From NCBI GenBank assembly GCA_020631735.1, contig CM036199.1, positions 14,228,834 through 14,292,833 of the forward strand: a stretch of 64,000 nucleotides of DNA, read 5' to 3'. The stretch comes from Saccharum officinarum. Its lineage: Eukaryota; Streptophyta; Magnoliopsida; Poales; Poaceae. Numbering within the stretch: the first letter of the stretch is position 1; each line of letters starts with the position of its first letter. This document shows, piece after piece, positions 1 through 9,258 of this stretch. The notes beneath the pieces are model-generated. The model searched no databases. It saw only the letters and a list, made by a program, of their open reading frames with translations, and had not been told where the DNA came from. A program made the translations under genes and the position numbers.

Positions 1-420
1 TAACAAATAGCATATGTTTTTGAACACCTAATCTGTTGGTAAACCTCCCCTGCCCTTTCCTTGCGCAAACCCTACTACGTGGCCGTCACGCAGAGCGCGG
101 ACGGCGCACTCCTGCGGCCTATAAGCCCATTAACCAGCCGCCAACGTTGGAGATGAGGAGCTCGCCGGTGTTAGGGTTATGGGATTTACTCACCTGCGGC
201 TCTAGAAGGGGGTTTGGGGGCGGCGGCTGTGACATGGCGGTGGCAGCGGCAAGAGGGCGAGGATGAGTACAGCGGGGTCACACGCTCCTCAAACGCATGA
301 CCATCGTGTGTTATCTTCATCCCTTTCATTGCGAAGATGGCCATAATAGTTGTCTCCAAATCCAGCAACATTTTATTTGGGGATGTATAGCTATCTTATT
401 GGTGAAAACTACTAAAAATA
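1..420. other. Left-edge sequence, no firm gene; possible exon on minus strand
   Basis: No recognisable coding sequence. On the minus strand an open stretch from about 371 ends at 199 in a textbook splice-donor context (CAG then GTGAGT, reverse complement of actcacctg around 192-200), so this could be a first exon of a gene running off the left edge. The encoded peptide matches no family I know, so this remains a possibility only. Confidence 0.2.
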
Positions 421-562
421 CTCCATCCATTTCGAATTGAATTGTATGTCGTTTTAGCTTTTCTAGATTCATAGATTTTGTTATATACATAAATATATCT
501 TATGTCCAAATACATAGCAAAAACTATGTATATAGAAAAGACAGAACGTCGAAAGGAGTGAG
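421..562. mobile_element. Stowaway-like MITE (142 bp)
   Basis: The ends are inverted (CTCCATCCATTTCG at the left, GGAGTGAG at the right), and a TA dinucleotide stands on each side (419-420 and 563-564), as expected for Stowaway/Tc1-Mariner-derived MITEs. The interior is AT-rich and partly palindromic. It lies 57 bp beyond the stop codon of GRAS-A, so it probably falls in that gene's 3' UTR or terminator region. Confidence 0.75.
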
Positions 563-619
563 TACATCAGAAACATAAATTAATATTCTATGCCGAGCAT
601 AATGCATAAGCAAAGATCG

Positions 620-1381
620 TCAAGTCCTTGCCAAGTCACTGTCTGCCGTCCACGTGGAAATGGCGTAGAGCACCCTCCCTTTCCATGCCTGGAGAAGCCA
701 CTGCTGATCCTCACTGGTCACGAAATGCTCGTGGTATTCCCTTTTCACCTTGTCTTTGAGCGTCTGAACAATGTCACAGTCCAACGGCAGCTGCCGCAGC
801 CCTGCGCGCCGGCTCCTCGCCTGCCACTGCTTGTAGCTCCGAGGATGCTGCACCCGGTCCGCGCCCTCGCAGGCTATGACGTTCACGGCGCAGCGCGCGA
901 GGACGTCCCGCTCGAACAGCAGCCTGCTGCCGTTGTCCCGCGGCAAGATGGTGTCCATCATGTCGAACAGCGCCGTGAAGTTGTAGAGCGCCTCCCGGAA
1001 CCGCGCGAAGAACGCGGTGCTGTACGACGCGTTGAGGACCGCGTGGACGAACACGGACGGCTTCATCTCTCTGATGGCGCCGAGCACCGCGACGATGGGG
1101 TCCGTGCCTGCCTCGCCGTCGTCAGTAGCCATCGTGCCCTCGTCCGTCAGCGTCCTGAAATGGAACAGGCTGCTGACGGCGAGCACCTCGTCGGGATCGA
1201 TGTCCAGGTCGCCCGCGCGGACCGCTTCCGATTTCGCCGCGATGCCGCAGAACCTGAACGGCACGCCGAGCTGGTGCGCGTAGGCGGTGAGCCGGCGCCC
1301 CGCCTCCTCGATGAGCCGCGCTGGACGGAACCCGGGCTGTGGGACGTCGATGCCGGTGAGCCGCACCTCCGGTGGCCCGCC
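620..1381 (-). pseudogene. GRAS-A transcription factor, 3' (C-terminal) half, cut off by copia A
   Basis: This is the C-terminal part of a plant GRAS protein: after the VHIID block it carries TGIDVPQPGF, the second leucine-rich region, the PFYRE region (EMKPSVFVHAVLN, FFARFREALYNF) and the terminal SAW motif (WLLQAWKGRVLYA), ending at a stop at 620-622. Bases 1377-1381 (CCGCC) are the target duplication shared with 8135-8139. When one TSD copy and the element are ignored, base 1376 completes the codon begun at 8136-8135, and the frame continues with PPEV into the expected motif. The whole gene would be 627 codons including the stop, normal for the LISCL (SCL9/SCL33-like) subfamily. The half is free of stops, so disruption is recent. 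It lacks its own promoter and start and is presumed non-functional in this haplotype. Confidence 0.9.
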
Positions 1382-1844
1382 TGCTGTAACCCTAGGACCT
1401 CTAAAGGAGTAGATCAGCGAGTAGAACTGTATATTTCAGTTAAGAACATCGAGATCCTAGTGATGGAACTACCGGATCCGAGAGGGAGAGAGAGAGGGGA
1501 GGCAAACCGTCTGTAGGAAGGGTGGAGTTCGATCCGGACGCCATCACGAACGTTGATGGTGGCTGCGCACGGGCAGCGACGGTCGGAGAAGGGGAGCGCG
1601 GTGCAGTGACGGCGGCGGTGCTTCCCGTCGCTCACAGCGCGACCCTCGAGATCGGTTAGGGTTGTAGGTGGGGAAAGGCGGCTCAGGTGAACCTCGTGAC
1701 TCGAGCCCCGACTCCCCACCTCCTTTATATAGCGCTGCGCGACGGGGGCCCACCAGCCATTGTTGGGCTGGGCGCCCCCGATCAGGGCGCGGATCAAAGG
1801 CCTAATGAGCCGTTGGGCTTATTAGAGGAGAGATCAATCTAACA
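1382..1844 (-). repeat. Copia A 3' LTR
   Basis: 463-bp copy nearly identical to 7670-8134. On the plus strand it runs from TGCTGTAACCC to CTAACA. It contains a TATATAAA box on the minus strand near 1727-1734, in the same place as in the other LTR. Its left end abuts the TSD in GRAS-A. Confidence 0.93.
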
Positions 1845-1855
1845 TTCTCCCCCTT
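1845..1855 (-). other. Polypurine tract of copia A
   Basis: AAGGGGGAGAA on the minus strand lies immediately upstream of the 3' LTR, the expected plus-strand priming site for reverse transcription. Confidence 0.85.
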
Positions 1856-2044
1856 GATCTCACTTATACTTTAACCTTTCATCTTTAACTTCAATGCTTT
1901 TAACTTTACTCGTTTCATCACAAATAAGTGCATAGAGCATGTTTCATCGTCACGGTCAATCGCTGATAGATTTGACAGCTACAATGCACATCTCTGATCG
2001 GAAACAATTACCTTAACTTTGGGCCCTTTATTATAGTCCAGGAG

Positions 2045-5000
2045 TCATAGGCTTTTCCTTAAACCCATGCCGGCTACATGTTCTCTGAACACGTTGGGTG
2101 GTAAGCCTTTTGTAAGCGGATCCGCGAGCATCTTTTCAGTGCTTATATGCTCAAGATTTATAATTTGATCCCGGACTTTATCCTTCACAACATAATACTT
2201 TATGTCAATGTGTTTGGCAGCACCACTTGACCTATTGTTGTGAGCGTACTGTACTGCTGGATTATTATCGCAGTATAACTTTAGTGGCTTATGTATGCTG
2301 TCGACCACCTTCAAACCGTGTATGAACTTCTTTAGCCAGTTCACCGGCCCCGTTGCCTCATAACACGCTACAAACTCGGCATACATTGTGGACGATGTAG
2401 TGACGGTTTGTTTTGAGCTTTTCCATGAAATTGCTCCTCCTGCGAGAGTGAACACATATCCTGACGTGGATTTTCTATCATCTCCCGCATAATCAGAATC
2501 CGAATACCCCACTATCTGGAGATAATCTGATTTTCTATACGTCAACATGAGGCCTTTCGTACCTTGCAAATATCGCAAGACTTTCTTTACCAGTTTCCAG
2601 TGTTCAATTCCTGGATTACTTTGAAATCTGCCAAGCAACCCGGTAACAAAAGCTAAGTCAGGGCGCGTGCACACTTGAGCATATTGTAGACTTTCGACAG
2701 CAGAAGCATATGGAACCACTTTCATTTGATCGAGCTCGTATTGGTTCCTTGGGCATTGAAAATCCCCATATCTGTCGCCCTTGACCATGGGTGCAGGTGA
2801 TGCACTACATTTATGCATACTGAATTTCTTTAAAACCTTTTCTATGTATGCCTTTTATGATAGTCCTAATACCCCTTTACTTCTATCTCGGTGAATCTCT
2901 ATGCCCAAAACAAAAGACGCTTCACCAAGATCTTTCATATCAAATTTTGAAGATAAAAACTTCTTTGTCTCCAGTAGCAGATGGACATCACTACTAGCAA
3001 GTAAGATATCATCTACGTACAGGATTATGAAGATATACCTTCTATTCTTAAATTTTGCATAAACATAATTATCCTCAATATTTTCTTTAAACCCAAAATT
3101 CTTTATTGTTCTGTCAAACTTCAAATACCACTGTCTTGAAGCTTGCTTTAACCCATAAATCGATTTCTTTAAGCGACATCCCATTCGTTCTTTTCCTTCC
3201 ATGACAAAACTTTTTGGTTGAGCCATGTAAACATTTTCCTCCAGATCCCCATTCAGGAATGCCGTTTTTACATCCATCTGATGTAACTCTAAATCGTAGT
3301 GTGCCACTAATGCCATTATAATTCTTAAGGAATCTTTACATGAGACTGGAGAAAATGTCTCATTGTAATCAATCCCTTCTCTTTGTGTGAAACCTTTTGC
3401 CACAAGTCGCGCTTTAAACCTTTCAATATTCTCTTGGGAGTCACGTTTTGTCTCATAGACCCATTTATAGCCTACTGTCTTGGCTTCTTTAGGAATAGGT
3501 TCTAAGTCCCAAACTTTGTTGGTACTCATTGACTTTATTTTATCTTCCATGGCCTCAAGCCACTTGGATGAATTATCGCTTCTCATGGCTTCTTCAAATG
3601 AAGTGGGATCACCCTCCATTTGAAATTTTTCAGTGTTATACACCTCATAATCATCAGGTATAGCTGATCTTCTAACTCTTTGGGACCTTCTCGGGGCCTC
3701 TACATTTGGCACATTTTTAGTTTGGGGCTGTTGTTGCTCCCCCTCATCTGTGGCATCAGTTTGTATAGGTTCCTGAAGGACAGGTTCCTCATCATTATTT
3801 ACTGTCACCACAGGAGAACTGACAACAGGTGTTGGCACTACAGTATCTGACACTGTTGGTGCAACTAGAACAGGTAGTTCAAAGAATGGTTCCTGAATCA
3901 TCGGAGTGGACACACATACCCGCTTCTCCTCAAGAATAATTTTTCGAGCCACCATGCTCCCCCTTATCATTTCATCCTCTAAGACAACAGCGTGTCTCGT
4001 TTCTACAAATTTTGTGTATCTGTCTGAACAGTAGAAACGAAAACCTTTTGACTTTTCAGGATAGCCAATAAAATGGCAGCTAACTGTTTTGGGATCTAGC
4101 TTCCTAATATTTGGGTTAAACACTTTTGCCTCAGCAGGACTCCCCCACACACGTAAGTGTTTTAGTGAGGGTTCTCTTCCTGTCCATAATTCATATGGTG
4201 TTTTGGGCACCGCTTTGCTTGGTACTCTATTTAGAATATGAATGGCGGTTTTTAACGCCTCCATCCATAGACTCAATGGCAAGTCAGAGTAACTCATCAT
4301 ACAACGCACCATATCCATTAAGGTACGGTTTCGCCTTTCAGCTACTCCGTTCTGCTGAGGTTCGCCCGGTGTAGAATACTGGGCTACTATGCCATTCTCC
4401 TGTAGAAACCTTGCAAAGGGTCCAGGAGCTTGGCCATATGGGGTATGCCGACCATAGTACTCCCCACCACGATCAGACCGGACCACTTTAATCTTTAAAT
4501 TATGCTGATTTTCAACTTCAGCCTTAAATATTTTAAATTTATCCAACGCTTCATTTCTTTCTTTAATTGGATAAATGTAACCATAACGGGAGTAGTCATC
4601 TGTGAATGTTATGAACGAATCAAAATCATCCACACTTTTCACAGGAAAAGGACCACATATGTCTGTGTGAATTATCTGTAGAATTCCTGTGCTTCGTTTA
4701 GCATCCTTTTAAATTTGCTTTGTGTATTTTCCTTTAATGCATTCTCTGCACTGTTCAAAATCTGAGAACTCTAATGGAGGAAGAATATCATTCTTAACTA
4801 GTCTCTCTATTCTCCCCCTCGAAATATGGCCTAAACGACAGTGCCATAATTTCGACGACGCATCTTGAGTTCTCTTTCGTTTTCTATTCACGTTCACAAA
4901 CGAGAATACGTTATCATTCGCATCACATACGGAATTCATATTTTCACGAAGTGATAACAAATAAAGATCTTGCTTTTGAAAAGCAAGGCCAACACATTCA

Positions 5001-6223
5001 TTATTACATAATATTTCACATTTGCCATCTCCAAAATGACAATCAAATCCATCGTTATCCAAACATGACACACTAATCAAGTTTCTTTGTAATGACGGAA
5101 CAAATAAAACATCTTTTAACAAAAGAATGAATCCATCAGCAAGCTCTAAGGAGACATCGCCAACAGCTTCGACGTCTGCTTGGACTCCATTTGCGACTTT
5201 AACGTGTCTTTCGCTTTTTTGCGTAGTTCTCGTCGAATGGAATCCCTGTAAAGAATTTGCAACATGAACAGTTGCTCCTGAGTCAATCCACCAAGTAGAT
5301 TTCAAATACTGTACATACAGGGATTCATTTATAAACGTAATCATGTTCTCACCTTGCTTTGCCATGATCATCTTTAGGAATTCGGGACAATCTTTCTTGT
5401 AATGTCCCGTCTTCTTGTAGTGAAGACACTGATCTTTGTTCACTGTGAATTTATTCTGCTGAGGCTGATGCTGCATGGGAGCTTTGCCCTTTGGCTTTGA
5501 GGGAGAGTTGGCATTGGCATTGAAATTCTTTCTTTTGTTGTCTTTAACAAAATTGAGAGTACCACCATTGGCGGCTTTTATCCTCTCTTCCTCCTGTGCA
5601 CACATCGCCATACAACGTTCTAGATCCCATTTCTCGGGCTAAATGTTGTAGTTGACAACAAATGTGTCAAAATCTTTTGGTAAAGAAGCAAAAATCAAAT
5701 GGACAAGAAACTCTTCCGTAAGAGCCAGATCCATTGGTTTTAGCTTGTTGTTCAAATGGTTCATTTTTGATATGTGCTCTCTTATGCCATTGCCATGTAC
5801 ACCTCCAGTGTATTTTTCTGTTACCAGCTGCTTTATCAGCTGAGTAGCATATGTCTTTGAAGAGCCATAGAACTGACTCTTTATCCTTTCCAAGTATTCT
5901 GTGACAGTGTCACACTCTTGGATTGAGCCCATTATGGTAGGCTCATTTGTGTTCTTTATGACAGCAACACACTTTTTGTTGGCATTGACCCACTTTTACT
6001 TTTGTAGGTCATATGCCATCTGTATGGGAGCATGGTCCCTCTCTTTTTTCTACCATTCAGCATCAGACTCATTGGCCTCCCTCACCGGTGCCACAGGTTC
6101 ACTGGGGCATGGTGTGGTGACCACCCAGTCCACCTCAGCCAAAACAAAGGCAAGGTCAATTTTCTTTTTCCATTCGTTGTAGTTGTCACCTTTGAGGGGT
6201 GGGATATCTTTGATAAACCCCAT
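2045..6223 (-). pseudogene. Copia A gag-pol polyprotein with five in-frame stops
   Basis: A single reading frame runs about 1,392 codons from an ATG at 6223 to a stop at 2045-2047. Visible domains in order: gag N terminus (6223-5640), CCHC zinc knuckle (CLHYKKTGHYKKDC, about 5390-5440), aspartic protease (WWIDSGATVHVA, about 5270-5300), GAG-pre-integrase (LWHCRLGHIS), integrase core ([15 protein letters not shown]), reverse transcriptase ([24 protein letters not shown]) and RNase H (GYSDSDYAGD, YCDNNPAVQ). The frame is interrupted by stops at 6050-6052, 5996-5998, 5639-5641, 4709-4711 and 2855-2857, but no frameshift is needed anywhere. From the usual family residues, at least three of these look like CAG or CAA turned into TAG or TAA by a C-to-T change (inference). 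Mobilisation would require proteins from another copy. Confidence 0.9.
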
Positions 6224-7655
6224 CGAAGAGTAACCTCCTGAAAATATAAGTCATATAAAGTGAGAACATAATTATAACATGAATAATTGCATGTTTTAAT
6301 TCCAACGTTGGTCAAAATTAAAACATACAAAAATAATCCTTTTTACACTAATTCTAGATCACCGTTGGGTAGAAATAGAATTAATGCATGATAAAATCAT
6401 AATAATATCATAATACTGCTATTAATCAACGTTGGTCAGAATAATAACAATATTATAATCAGTTCAAAATTTATCTATTTTTCAAAATTAAATTCTCCCG
6501 TTGATTCGAATTTAATAATGAAATAACATCTTTAAGTACGCAGCGGAAATACTTTTAATATTCTCATATTATTTTCCAGAAGCACTTTAATTACTCTACT
6601 GTTATCTAAACAAATAATATCGTTGGATAAAATTTGCCTAGAAAAAAGCATCAAATTTGAATCAAAATTGATCAAATATACAGCAGTATTTGTTTCTGGA
6701 AAATAATAAAAGAGAAAACAAAAGAATTTCTATTTTAGGCCATTTTGGCCCAGTCGGGGAGCAGCCCAAGCTGCATCAAAATTGGCCCGCGACCATCGGC
6801 CCAGCAGCGCCCCTCTTTTTTTTCTCATTTCAGCTGTTGAACCCGCGGCCCATGCGCGCAATCCGGCCCAGCCCGGTCGTTCAGTCGGTGAGGCAGCCGC
6901 GCCCAGGCCGCAACCTGGGCCTGGGCCGGCAATTCGGCCTCCCGCATTCATCCGCCTGGGCCGAAAGGAGTCCACCCAGCTGCGATTGATCTCGTCCGTT
7001 GATTCAGATCGTGCGGCTCTGCTTCATTTTCGCTTGATCAAAACCGCCGGCCGGCTGCCGGTCACCGAAACCCTATCTCATTTCTTCTTCTCCATTTGGC
7101 CACCGAACGCAGCCGCTAGGGTAACGCGCCGTTGATTCTCGGTGTCCGCGCATGCCTCGGCGTCTGCGCGTGCCTCGGCATCTGCGCAGCTCTCCCTCGT
7201 TCTATTCTCTTTTCCCTTCTTCTCTCAGCCACGCGGAACACCCACAGAGGCGGCGGCCATGGCGGCCGTCCGCGCCATCGAGGAGGATTTCCGGCGACCT
7301 AGCATTCTCTATGGCTCTGCCGCTGCACCTCTCGCCAGCGCACGCGTGCGGCTGAAGCCGCGCGCGGCACTGTCGAGGGGAGCCACGGTGGTGCCCTTTT
7401 CGGACCGAGCGCGCGCGGCGGCGTGGTTCGGTCGTCCATCCGCACGCCAGCGAAGGCCGACGCCACGGTCTTTTCCCGCGCGGTGGTGTTGCCGACATCA
7501 GGTTGAAGGGCCAGGTAAAACCCCATGTTCATCTTTATCTTTGGTAGGATCTGAGATTTCTAGGGTTAGGGTTTCGGGTAGTGTACTTTTCCGATTCAAA
7601 ATCGGTTCGGATCTTTCTTTCTTTTCAATCCCACGTCCGATCTACTACGGTTATA
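6224..7655 (-). other. Copia A 5' leader (untranslated), with GC-rich half
   Basis: About 1.4 kb between the primer site and gag. The gag-proximal part (6240-6720) is AT-rich, whereas 6730-7520 is strongly GC-rich and gene-like in composition. No conserved protein is recognised in it. Short open frames exist on both strands but have no domain support. The sharp composition change may mean captured host sequence, or simply the normal leader of this family. Confidence 0.55.
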
Positions 7656-7668
7656 GGCTCCGGTACCA
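7656..7668 (-). other. Copia A primer-binding site
   Basis: On the minus strand TGGTACCGGAGCC begins one base inside the 5' LTR. It matches the plant copia site for initiator tRNA-Met (TGGTATCAGAGCC) at 11 of 13 positions. Confidence 0.85.
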
Positions 7669-7669
7669 T

Positions 7670-8134
7670 TGTTGTAACCCTAGGACCTCTAAAGGAGTAG
7701 ATCAGCGGGTAGAACTGTATATTTCAGTTAAGAACATCGAGATCCTAGTGATGGAACTACCGGATCCGAGAGGGAGAGAGAGAGAGGGGAGGCAAACCGT
7801 CTGTAGGAAGGGTGAAGTTCGATCCGGACGCCATCACGAACGTTGATGGTGGCTGCGCACGGGCAGCGACGGTCGGAGAAGGGGAGTGCGGTGCAGTGAC
7901 GGCGGCGGTGCTTCCCGTCGCTCACAGCACGACCCTCGAGATCGGTTAGGGTTGTAGGTGGGGAAAGGCGGCTCAGGTGAACCTCGTGACTCGAGCCCCG
8001 GCTCCCCACCTCCTTTATATAGCGCTGCGCGACGGGGGCCCACCAGCCATTGTTGGGCTGGGCGCCCCCGATCAGGACGCGGATCAAAGGTCTAATGAGC
8101 CGTTGGGCTCATTAGAGGAGAGATCAACCTAACA
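7670..8134 (-). repeat. Copia A 5' LTR (promoter LTR)
   Basis: 465-bp LTR; plus-strand ends TGTTGTAACCC and CTAACA. A canonical TATATAAA lies on the minus strand at 8014-8021 and would place the transcription start inside the LTR, reading leftward through gag-pol. The right end abuts the CCGCC TSD. Confidence 0.93.
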
Positions 8135-8139
8135 CCGCC
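8135..8139. repeat. Target-site duplication of copia A (CCGCC)
   Basis: CCGCC here and at 1377-1381 directly flank the element. The match is perfect and five bases long, as expected for copia integrase, and it fixes the LTR ends. Confidence 0.92.
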
Positions 8140-9258
8140 CTCCCTGCGCGCGAGCCACCGGAGCAGGGTCGCCCACTGCAGCCCGTGGTCCAGACCGTAG
8201 TGCACGATGTGCAGCTTCTTCCTCCCAGCGGCAGCTTTGTAGATGGACTTGTTGGAGAAGAGGATGTTCACCGGGAGGAAGCAGCACGAGGCCATGAAGA
8301 GCTGCATCGCCTTGAGCTGGACACCCGAGGAGGAGGCGCTTTTCGGCATTGACGACGACGACCGGTAGTGCAGGTTCCCCGTGCCGTTGAGCCGCACCAG
8401 CAGACCCTCGGCGAAGCAGTGCGCCAGCCGCTGCGTGGCGTTCCCGCTCGGCGAAGAGTGGTGCCTAATCCGCTGCAGAAGATCGGCCGCTCTGCGGCGG
8501 TCGTTGTCGGCCACGGCGTCGGCGCAGCGGATGAGCATGGAGTGGAGGTCCACCGCCTGCTGCTGCTGATCCGGATCCGCTCTGGTACCGGCCGGCCTCC
8601 CCGGCGGCGTCTTGGCCATGTCCATGGCAGCGCGCAGCTCCTGCATGTCGTCGGCGAGGATTGGTTCGTCGTCGCCGTTGAGCATCAGCTTGTCTAGCAT
8701 CTCTCGCGCTGCGGCTTCCTCCGGCTTCTCGCCATCAGCTGCCATTTGCTTGCTGCTCCTGCCCTCCACCTGCTCGTCATCTCCGTCGGCGTCAAGCCTC
8801 TTCTTCCTGCCCCTGCAATCCGCCGTATAGCCGCCACCGCCGGGCAAGAATCTGTTGGCCTCTTCCATGCCTCTTAAGAACGCCATGCTCACCGCGTCCT
8901 TGAAGCAGCTGCTGCCCGCAGCTGGCGACAAGGTACTGGCCGGCTCCACCGCGCCCGTGGCCGTGCTATTCAAGGAGGGTGGATCCTGGAGTTCCTTGCC
9001 TTGGGCGCCGACCTGCACGGCGGCGAGGGCGCTGGTGGAGGAGGTGTCGGAAAGGACCTGGGCGAAGAGCTGCTGGGTCTGGAGGAGCGCGGGACTGTGG
9101 TCAGGGTACTGCTGCCACAAGAACTCGTCGACGGCGTCGTCCTCCATGAGCATGCGCGAGATGAAGGGGAGAACATTATCGTCTTGGCTGCCGTCGAGGT
9201 GGAGCGTTGGGCAGAGGTTGTTGCTGAAGGAGCGGGGCAGTGCTGCGGTGGGTTCCAT
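8135..9258 (-). pseudogene. GRAS-A transcription factor, 5' (N-terminal) half
   Basis: The ATG at 9258 (MEPTAALP) is chosen because the LISCL-type N-terminal block follows at once: VLPFISRMLMEDD and the YPDHSPALLQTQQLFAQVL stretch. Then come an FLRGMEEANRFLP block, a basic RGRKKR motif (possible nuclear signal), and the first part of the GRAS domain: DLHSMLIRCADAV (first leucine repeat) and LHIVHYGLDHGLQWATLL (VHIID motif). Coding sequence stops being GRAS at 8135, where the copia A LTR begins. Family role: nuclear transcriptional regulators; the specific function of this paralogue is not known from sequence. In this allele transcripts would run into the LTR and lose LHRII, PFYRE and SAW, so loss of function is the simplest expectation. 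The N-terminal half has no stops or frameshifts. Confidence 0.9.

Larger units (their letters stand above)
1382..8134 (-). mobile_element. Copia A: complete Ty1/copia retrotransposon inserted in GRAS-A
   Basis: A 6,753-bp element read on the minus strand. The two LTRs (463 and 465 bp) begin TGTTAG and end ACA(A/G)CA, there is a tRNA-Met-type primer site and a polypurine tract, and the flanking 5-bp duplication CCGCC (1377-1381 and 8135-8139) is perfect. The domain order gag, zinc knuckle, protease, integrase, reverse transcriptase, RNase H is that of Ty1/copia. Comparing the LTRs by eye I count ten substitutions, all transitions, plus one 2-bp indel in an AG run (about 2.2%). At a commonly used grass rate of 1.3e-8 per site per year that is somewhat under one million years. 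Five in-frame stops in the polyprotein mean this copy cannot supply its own proteins. Confidence 0.95.

Noticed and set aside
590..1516. 308-residue open frame on the plus strand
   Set aside because: It is the antisense of the GRAS-A 3' half plus LTR sequence. The GC-rich coding strand explains the absence of stops, and the peptide (Arg/Val/Glu/His-rich) has no domain.
1382..1844. LTR starting three bases later at TGTAACCC (1385)
   Set aside because: With that border the flanks (CCTGC and CCGCC) do not match; starting at TGCTG (1382) and TGTTG (7670) gives a perfect CCGCC duplication and restores the GRAS frame.
7142..7846. 234-residue plus-strand open frame
   Set aside because: It runs across the copia A leader, primer site and 5' LTR on the wrong strand and has no domain.
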